Positions 59,355 through 64,000 of a stretch of DNA of 64,000 nucleotides are shown here, in pieces. Position numbers and translations under genes: made by a program. Below the pieces are notes generated by a model that made no database searches, was not told the DNA's origin, and worked only from the letters and a program-made list of their open reading frames with translations. Position 1 is the stretch's first letter; the number at the start of each line of letters is the position of its first letter. The DNA comes from Hyphobacterium marinum (lineage in GTDB: Bacteria; Pseudomonadota; Alphaproteobacteria; Caulobacterales; Maricaulaceae): assembly GCF_036330325.1 (NCBI RefSeq), contig NZ_JAZDRO010000001.1:558001-622000 (forward strand), given 5' to 3'.

Positions 59355-60260
59355 ATGACACGAAAGCCAACACCTCCCGAGCCGAAAAAGACCGAGGCTC
59401 TCGAAGTCCGGGTCTCGGCCGAGCAGAAAGCCGATTTCATGGCGGCCTGTGATGCCCGGGGGCGGCCGGCCAGTCATGTCATCCGTGAAGCCATGCGCCG
59501 CTATGCCCAATGGGGGACGACCAGGCGCGCACACTGGAGAATGACCATGTTGGGAATGCTGACCATCGCCGTAACGGCGGGATCCGTGATGACACTCAAT
59601 CCGTCTGACGCCGATGGCGCGGGCGCGCGCCTTTATGGAGCCGAACGCTTCCGCGCTTACGACCAGGATCATGACCGCCGGCTGACGCTCACCGAATTGC
59701 TCGGGACGGTCGACACGGTTCGAACGATCCTGGCGCAGCGCGATGAACGGCCCGGCGATGCCGGCTCTGTGCTGGGCGTGCTGTTTGCCCGATACCCCTC
59801 TGCCAACGCGATGGAGACCGAAATTCTGCACGCGGATCCCGATGCGGTCAGCCCGGCCTGCTGGACGGCGCTTGAAGCGGCGTGGGTCGATGACTTCCGG
59901 TCCCGTTTCCAGAATTGGGACTCTGACTCTGACGGCGTCGTCACGGCGCGCGAATTCAGCGACGCGGATGTCCGGCGTCTCCGTGCCGCCTTTGCCGGGT
60001 TCGACCGCAATGGTGACGGTGTGCTGACCGAACTGGACTACACGCTGCCCGCCCCGCCCTACTCGGGTGCGCCGCCGGTTCAGGACACGCCGGTCCATTT
60101 GCAGGTCTGCGAACAGGACATGCCGCATCGTACACCGGTACCCGTAAACGCGGCCGTCCAGGTGTCCTCGCCCGAACAGGCCGCGGCGATGATCCGTTTT
60201 GCCGACTCTGATGGCGATGCGCAGGTCAGCTTTGAGGAGTATCTCGCCCTTGGCTTCTGA
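59355..60260 (+). CDS. Membrane-tethered RHH protein with EF-hands
   Basis: 301 residues with an unusual layout. Residues 13-51 (EALEVRVSAEQKADFMAACD, then GRPASHVIREAMRRYAQ) have the pattern of a ribbon-helix-helix (CopG/Arc-type) DNA-binding or dimerisation domain. A basic stretch and one helix (about 63-80) follow, so the rest should be periplasmic. Four complete EF-hand loops lie at D103-E114, D189-E200, D217-D228 and D284-E295, with canonical D-x-D-x-D spacing. ATG 59355 precedes a Pro/Lys-rich start; the frame continues upstream without family character. This predicts a calcium-sensing membrane protein with a DNA-binding-like cytoplasmic part. Function is inference. Confidence 0.75.
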   Translation: MTRKPTPPEPKKTEALEVRVSAEQKADFMAACDARGRPASHVIREAMRRYAQWGTTRRAHWRMTMLGMLTIAVTAGSVMTLNPSDADGAGARLYGAERFRAYDQDHDRRLTLTELLGTVDTVRTILAQRDERPGDAGSVLGVLFARYPSANAMETEILHADPDAVSPACWTALEAAWVDDFRSRFQNWDSDSDGVVTAREFSDADVRRLRAAFAGFDRNGDGVLTELDYTLPAPPYSGAPPVQDTPVHLQVCEQDMPHRTPVPVNAAVQVSSPEQAAAMIRFADSDGDAQVSFEEYLALGF

Positions 60261-60275
60261 CCGAGCGGGCCGGTC

Positions 60276-60806
60276 CTAGGTCTCACACACCATGTCGAGA
60301 CTGCCGGCATGTCCCATGCGACCGAGCGAGAAGACCGGTTCGGCGTCGCCCGTATAGGCAAAGCCGAGCTTTTCCAGCACCTTGCCCGAAGCCGGATTGT
60401 CCTCGAAATGCCGGGCGACGAAGCGCTCCGCGCCGAGACTTTCTCGCGCCCATTCCATCAGGCCGGTCCCGGCCTCGGTTGCATAGCCCTTGCCCCAGAA
60501 GGGACGTCCGATCCAGTAGCCGATTTCCCAGTCGGCACCGCCGCGCCGCTTGAACATGCCGCAGGACCCGGCAAGCGCGCCGGTCTTCTCGGTCACGGCA
60601 AAGGCGTAGTTGGGTGGGCGCTTGCGGTCCCAGCCCGCACGCACGGTGAGGATCCACAGCTCGGCGGCGATGACCGGGTAGGGGCTCATCGCGCTGCCGA
60701 TCATGCGCGCGACACCGGGGTCGCCCGCCATGCGCGCCACGTCGGGCGCATCGCTTACCTCAAAAGGCCGGACGGTCAGGCGCCCGGTCTCAAATCCGCT
60801 GTGCAT
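60276..60806 (-). CDS. GNAT acetyltransferase (RimJ/RimL-like)
   Basis: 176 residues from ATG 60806 (MHSGFETGRLTVRPFEVSDA). GNAT features: TGRLTVRPF strand, EIGYWIGRPFWGKGYATEAG (acetyl-CoA loop), HFEDNPASGKVLEKLGF. It is distinct in sequence from the acetyltransferase at 34772. The longer frame to 60890 runs into the rpmA terminator and is not used. Substrate unknown. Convergent with the EF-hand gene, with 15 bases between them. Confidence 0.85.
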   Translation of the reverse strand: MHSGFETGRLTVRPFEVSDAPDVARMAGDPGVARMIGSAMSPYPVIAAELWILTVRAGWDRKRPPNYAFAVTEKTGALAGSCGMFKRRGGADWEIGYWIGRPFWGKGYATEAGTGLMEWARESLGAERFVARHFEDNPASGKVLEKLGFAYTGDAEPVFSLGRMGHAGSLDMVCET

Positions 60807-60839
60807 GGTCTTCGTTTCAACCTCTCGGCACCAAGCGGG

Positions 60840-60874
60840 GAATAAAAAAGGGGAGGCGGTGATCCCGCCTCCCC
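60840..60874 (-). terminator. Terminator of rplU-rpmA
   Basis: A perfect 10-bp stem GGGGAGGCGG/CCGCCTCCCC (60850-60859 and 60865-60874) with a 5-base loop. On the minus strand TTTTTTATT follows. It ends the ribosomal operon and lies 34 bases before the acetyltransferase start. Confidence 0.88.
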
Positions 60875-60941
60875 TGGTCGTTTCCATCAACCGGCCGGAT
60901 CGCCCCGTTTCATCACGGACGACCGGCGGTGAGATCTCGTC

Positions 60942-61208
60942 CTATTTTGCGTCGTCCGCCGGAAGCACGGCGACATAGTTCTTGCCGCCGGATTTCTTGG
61001 CAAACGAGACCTGGCCCTCGACAAGCGCGAACAGGGTGTGGTCCTTGCCCATGCCGACATTGGCACCGGGGTTAAACTTGGTGCCGCGCTGACGCACGAT
61101 GATGTTGCCGGGGATAACGTGTTCCCCGCCGAATTTCTTGACGCCCAGGCGCCGGCCTTCGGAGTCGCGGCCGTTGCGGGATGAACCGCCAGCTTTCTTG
61201 TGAGCCAT
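60942..61208 (-). CDS. rpmA: 50S ribosomal protein L27
   Basis: 88 residues, MAHKKAGGSSRNGRDSEGRR start with the classic N-terminal tail that reaches the peptidyl-transferase centre. The remainder (RLGVKKFGGEHVIPGNIIVR and FNPGANVGMGKDHTLFAL) is canonical. It begins 3 bases after the rplU stop. Confidence 0.98.
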   Translation of the reverse strand: MAHKKAGGSSRNGRDSEGRRLGVKKFGGEHVIPGNIIVRQRGTKFNPGANVGMGKDHTLFALVEGQVSFAKKSGGKNYVAVLPADDAK

Positions 61209-61211
61209 GGA

Positions 61212-61703
61212 CTAGTCCTCCTTCTTGGCGGCAGCCTTTTTCGGCGCGGCCTTCTTGGCAGTGGTGGCTTTCTTCGCAGCCGGCTTCTTCGCGGCAGCGG
61301 CCTTTTTCGGTGCAGCGGCTTTCTTCGCGGCCGGAGCCTTGTCCTCGGACTTGGCTTCGGTCTTCGCAGCGGCCTTGGCCTTGGGCTTGGAGCCCGGGGC
61401 CAGGATTTCCGCGATGCGCACGCGGCTGAAATGCTGGCGGTGGCCGGCCTTGCGGCGGTAATTCTGGCGGCGGCGCTTCTTGAAGACGACGATCTTCCGG
61501 GCGCGGCCATTGTCGATCAGCTCGCCCGTAACCGACGCACCCTCGACAAGCGGCGAACCCATGACGGGCTTGTCGCCACCGAGCATCAGGACTTCGCCGA
61601 AGACGACATCGTCACCGGCTTCCGCGCCCAGCTTTTCAACGAGGATTTCGTCGCCCGCGGCGACCTTGTACTGCTTGCCGCCCGTCTTGATGACTGCGAA
61701 CAT
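61212..61703 (-). CDS. rplU: 50S ribosomal protein L21 with Lys/Ala-rich tail
   Basis: 163 residues. The first ~103 are normal L21 (MFAVIKTGGKQYKVAAGDEI, and KKRRRQNYRRKAGHRQHFSR). From about residue 105 a tail of Ala, Lys and Pro (repeats like AAAKKPAAKKAT) extends the protein; similar histone-like tails are known in alphaproteobacterial L21. It has a good GAAAGGA ribosome-binding site and leads the rplU-rpmA operon. Confidence 0.97.
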   Translation of the reverse strand: MFAVIKTGGKQYKVAAGDEILVEKLGAEAGDDVVFGEVLMLGGDKPVMGSPLVEGASVTGELIDNGRARKIVVFKKRRRQNYRRKAGHRQHFSRVRIAEILAPGSKPKAKAAAKTEAKSEDKAPAAKKAAAPKKAAAAKKPAAKKATTAKKAAPKKAAAKKED

Positions 61704-61720
61704 CTTGATTGTCCTTTCTC

Positions 61721-61786
61721 AACAGGCTTGGTCGTGCCTGTTCTTTTTCTTCGCGGCGTTCTTGCCTGGCCGCGTTGTTTCAACAA
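61721..61786 (-). promoter_or_regulatory. rplU leader hairpins
   Basis: Just upstream of rplU on the minus strand, a 7-bp stem AACAGGC/GCCTGTT (61721-61727 and 61736-61742, 8-base loop) directly precedes the Shine-Dalgarno sequence, and a second possible stem GCGGC/GCCGC lies before it (about 61753-61774). They could form a ribosomal-protein leader structure. Confidence 0.35.
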
Positions 61787-61914
61787 AAGACGCGCCCGCG
61801 CCCTTGGGTGAGGCGCGGGTCGCGAGCGCGCTGATATACGCGCTATGACGAGAGAGTCAATTCCGGCCATGCGGTGCAGGGCGGGATGCCGCGCACCGCC
61901 ATGAACCGGATTGA

Positions 61915-62211
61915 TCAGCCGCCGAAGCCTGCCGGGCGCGGACCGGTGTCCGGAGCCGTCCGCCCTTGCGCGCCTTCCACAACCTGATCGGTGTTCTCCT
62001 CGATGCGCGACCACTCCTCTTCAGTGCGGCAGACGCGTGTGCGGAAACGGGTACCGGTTTCGCGGATATACTCGCAACGAACACGTTCACCGCTTTCATT
62101 GACACCGGAAACCGTGCCTTGCTCGGCGGCGCGAGCGCGGGCGGTGGCGGCGTCGTCGGTCGTGGCGCAGGCTCCCAGAACAAGAGCAGACGCGACAATC
62201 CAGTACTTCAT
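61915..62211 (-). CDS. Small envelope lipoprotein, paralogue A
   Basis: 98 residues. Signal peptide with lipobox ALVLGAC (Cys about 15). The mature part ARARAAEQGTVSGVNESGER and TRFRTRVCRTEEEWSRIEEN is shared almost unchanged with the protein at 62384-62698. Two conserved cysteines (RCEYIR and RVCRTE) probably form a disulfide. No function is known. Same strand as paralogue B, separated by about 170 bases. Present between rplU and the tRNA-Ser. Confidence 0.75.
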   Translation of the reverse strand: MKYWIVASALVLGACATTDDAATARARAAEQGTVSGVNESGERVRCEYIRETGTRFRTRVCRTEEEWSRIEENTDQVVEGAQGRTAPDTGPRPAGFGG

Positions 62212-62383
62212 GGCAAATTACTCCCCAGTGTGTGAATGGCCAGCCCCCGCCGGTTCACACGTGAATCGGGCGGGCGGATATATTTCCGCGAACCGTTCTC
62301 ACACTTGCGTGAGGGTCGGGGGCTGTCAATCACGCGATGCCGTGATTCAGGCATCACAATCTGGTGAAGTCATTCGGGTTCGA

Positions 62384-62698
62384 TCAGCGATCGCGCGGAT
62401 TGATGGCGACCTGTCCGGTGTTGGGGTCGAAGGGATCGGGCGTGGCGCGGTCCTGCGCGCCATCCACCACCTGGCGGGTATTTTCTTCGATCCGCGACCA
62501 TTCCTCTTCGGTCCGGCAGACCCGGGTACGGAAGCGCGTCCCGGTCTGGCGGATATATTCGCAACGGATACGCTCGCCGTTCTCGTTCACCCCGGAAACC
62601 GTGCCTTCATTGGCCGCGCGTGTGCGGGCATTGGACGGGTCGGCCTGAACAGCGCAGGCCGGAGCCAGTAAAGCAATTGCCAGGAGTGCGTATTTCAT
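62384..62698 (-). CDS. Small secreted protein, paralogue B
   Basis: 104 residues from ATG 62698 (MKYALLAIALLAPACAVQAD). The signal region ends APACAVQADP, which can be read either as a lipobox or as a normal AxA site, so lipidation is uncertain. The mature core matches paralogue A (for example GTRFRTRVCRTEEEWSRIEE identical); the ends differ, with PDPFDPNTGQVAINPRDR here. Tandem arrangement indicates gene duplication. The frame extends further upstream to 62857, but that part is not needed. Confidence 0.72.
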   Translation of the reverse strand: MKYALLAIALLAPACAVQADPSNARTRAANEGTVSGVNENGERIRCEYIRQTGTRFRTRVCRTEEEWSRIEENTRQVVDGAQDRATPDPFDPNTGQVAINPRDR

Positions 62699-62917
62699 GA
62701 AGTCAGATCCCCTCGTCAGACTCGATTCAGAAAAATTAAGGCGGTGCGTCATCCGCGCGGCGCAACGAAGCATTGCCGCTTGAACACGTTCAAACCACGT
62801 TCTCGTGAAGAGGCTGGCCATCCGCCCCGCTCGGGTGCCCGCCGCCGTTTGTGGCATTGGGCGGCGCGAGCGCCTTGATTTTGTCCGGGCAGTCTGGCTT
62901 AACCCCTGTCCCGGTTC

Positions 62918-63007
62918 GGAGAGGTGCCAGAGTGGTCGAATGGGGCGGTCTCGAAAACCGTTGAGCGCGCAAGCGTTCCGAGGGTTCGAATCCCTCTCTC
63001 TCCGCCA
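62918..63007 (+). tRNA. tRNA-Ser (anticodon CGA)
   Basis: Acceptor stem GGAGAGG pairs with the 3' TCTCTCC before discriminator G63004 and an encoded CCA (63005-63007). The D-arm has AGAGTGGTCGAATGGG. The anticodon loop CTCGAAA gives CGA, reading UCG codons. A long variable arm (GTTGAGCGCGCAAGCGTTCC region) and the T-loop GGTTCGAATCC complete a class II serine tRNA of about 90 bases. The region just downstream has a decayed transposase. Confidence 0.93.
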
Positions 63008-63146
63008 CCCATTCCTGTCTCATTCGTATGTTCGCGAAGGCGCGCCAAATAGCGCCGCGTTTCCGCAGGTTAGCGGCCCGCACTAGACCTGTAGACGGTA
63101 AGATCTTCCGGTATTTCAGCTAGTTTCGCCGAGTGTCTCTCTTCGG

Positions 63147-63548
63147 TGCATCACGAAGGTGATGTACTCGCAGCCCTCGTCACCAAACGCCGGAACGCCA
63201 GGTGCTGTTGAAATTCCTGCGCAAAGCGATGAAGCGGTATGGGAATTCGGAGGTCGTCGTCACCGATCGGTTGCGGTCTTACAAAGCCGCCATGAAGGTA
63301 ATTGGCAACGACGAGAAGCAAGGCGTTGGGAGGTGGTTCAACAACAGGGCCGAGAACTCACATCAGCCCTTACGAAGACGCGAGCGGGCTATGCTCCGTT
63401 TCAGGTGAATGCGAAGTCTCCAGAAATTCGCAGCCGTCCATTCCTCCGCCCACAATCACTTCAACCTCGAACGCCACCTCAACCCCCGCGACGGTCCAAG
63501 GAGAATCGGTCAGCCGCACTGGCCGAGTGGCGGCAACTTGCCGCCTGA
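63147..63548 (+). pseudogene. IS6-family transposase, C-terminal remnant with multiple lesions
   Basis: The segments are HHEGDVLAALVTKRRNA (frame from about 63150), then LLKFLRKAMKRYGNSEVVVT, DRLRSYKAAMKVIGN and GRWFNNRAENSHQPLRRRER (frame from 63202), a stop within AMLRFR, then MRSLQKFAAVHSSAHNHFN and finally SAALAEWRQLAA in a third frame. Together they match the C-terminal half of IS6/IS240-type transposases. At least two frameshifts and one nonsense codon (TGA 63406-63408) are needed, so it is inactive. No terminal inverted repeats or full-length element are present. Confidence 0.85.
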
Positions 63549-63651
63549 TCGGGGCCACGGCACCCCCAATGGAGACCGCTTCTCGTTGGTCAAAAAGCAC
63601 CGCCACTTTCCCTAAGAATCATCGTCTGGTTATGGGCTGATCTGTCAGGGT

Positions 63652-64000
63652 TCAGTTGCCGGCCCGGGTCGCGCGCCGGCGTTTTCTGAGCCAGCGTTTG
63701 ATGTGCGGGTCGAAGAACAGCCAGATTCCCGTTCCCCACAGCACGAGCAGGATCACGCCGACGGGCAGGAAGACGAAGGTCTTGACCCAGTCGGCAAAGA
63801 ACGAGCCGTCATGGATTTGCTCGAACAGGTCTGACCGGCGGTATTCGAGCGACAGCACCTCCAGGGACACCAGATCGATCTGGGCCTCCCAGCGATTAGG
63901 CGCGATGAATTTTGCGATGCCGCGATCCGACTGAATATCGATGCGATCAAACTGGTCCCAGGCCTCGATTTCCAGCTCGGGAATGGCTGAAGCTGCCGCA
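63652..64000 (-). CDS. PepSY-type membrane protein, C-terminal part
   Basis: The frame is open to the window edge, so the N terminus is outside. The visible ~115 residues contain a soluble beta part (IEAWDQFDRIDIQSDRGIAK and SLEVLSLEYRRSDLFEQIHD), one strong helix (about residues 75-98, VFLPVGVILLVLWGTGIWLF) and a basic tail RWLRKRRRATRAGN. The motif around DLFEQIHDGSFFADWVK is like PepSY-associated membrane proteins, often linked with siderophore or metal reduction. Family assignment is moderately sure; function is not. Confidence 0.65.
   Translation of the reverse strand, partial: AAASAIPELEIEAWDQFDRIDIQSDRGIAKFIAPNRWEAQIDLVSLEVLSLEYRRSDLFEQIHDGSFFADWVKTFVFLPVGVILLVLWGTGIWLFFDPHIKRWLRKRRRATRAGN

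Noticed and set aside
62788..62802. A second GTTC-N7-GTTC (AAACCAC spacer) upstream of a small secreted protein and the tRNA-Ser
   Set aside because: Eight fixed bases are expected about twice by chance in 64 kb counting both strands, and neither neighbour is a known SOS gene. Only the mmcB box has supporting context.

Overview
The window is chromosomal DNA of a high-G+C alphaproteobacterium, most likely a Caulobacterales/Maricaulales-type marine stalked bacterium. This rests on gene content, not on a search: a RegB/RegA redox pair with a SenC-type copper chaperone nearby, MmcB behind a GTTC-N7-GTTC LexA box, DUF484 overlapping xerC, an atpHAGDC cluster without the F0 genes, and the run rppH / divergent deacetylase / ctpA / envC / rlmH / rsfS / nadD / obgE. 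Most of the sequence is ordinary, densely packed core genome, with coding on both strands and many 1-20 bp gene overlaps.

Layout. 0-13.6 kb: end of an NhaP-type antiporter, a small lipoprotein, a class A penicillin-binding protein, an acidic lipoprotein, a PHB depolymerase, then SCO1/SenC, an ABC-2 exporter, RegB-RegA, a DJ-1/PfpI enzyme and a NarL-type two-component pair. 13.65-15.7 kb: SOS-controlled mmcB, then a lower-G+C accessory patch with an IS1595-type transposase tail, a DUF3800 protein and small decayed or orphan reading frames. 15.7-22.6 kb: a zincin metallopeptidase, a TPR-sulfotransferase, and the ffh-rpsP-rimM-orf-trmD-rplS translation operon, with a palindromic repeat pair inserted before rimM. 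22.9-30.2 kb: an aspartoacylase-like enzyme, unknown membrane proteins, a patatin/surface-antigen outer-membrane protein and a dicarboxylate/amino-acid symporter. 30.3-32.6 kb: the peroxide module ahpC-ahpD divergent from oxyR.

32.7-43.7 kb: lpdA, an acetyltransferase, a small HTH regulator with its membrane partner and a clear inverted-repeat operator, xerC-DUF484, priA, terC, a sarcosine/N-methyltryptophan oxidase-like flavoenzyme and an M15-like protein. 43.9-49.9 kb: atpHAGD, a proline-rich secreted protein with its own position between atpD and atpC, then atpC. 50-60.8 kb: a second member of a CYCSVFD-motif protein family, another palindromic repeat pair, then the RNA-processing, envelope and ribosome-assembly cluster into which egtD is inserted, and an unusual ribbon-helix-helix/transmembrane/EF-hand protein. 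60.9-64 kb: rplU-rpmA, two paralogous small envelope proteins, tRNA-Ser(CGA), a decayed IS6-type transposase and the end of a PepSY-type membrane protein.

No CRISPR array, prophage or intact insertion sequence was seen. The most novel-looking items are the membrane-tethered RHH/EF-hand protein at 59355-60260, the CYCSVFD paralogue family, the repeat element that supplies the rimM ribosome-binding site, and several strong palindromes placed on start sites.
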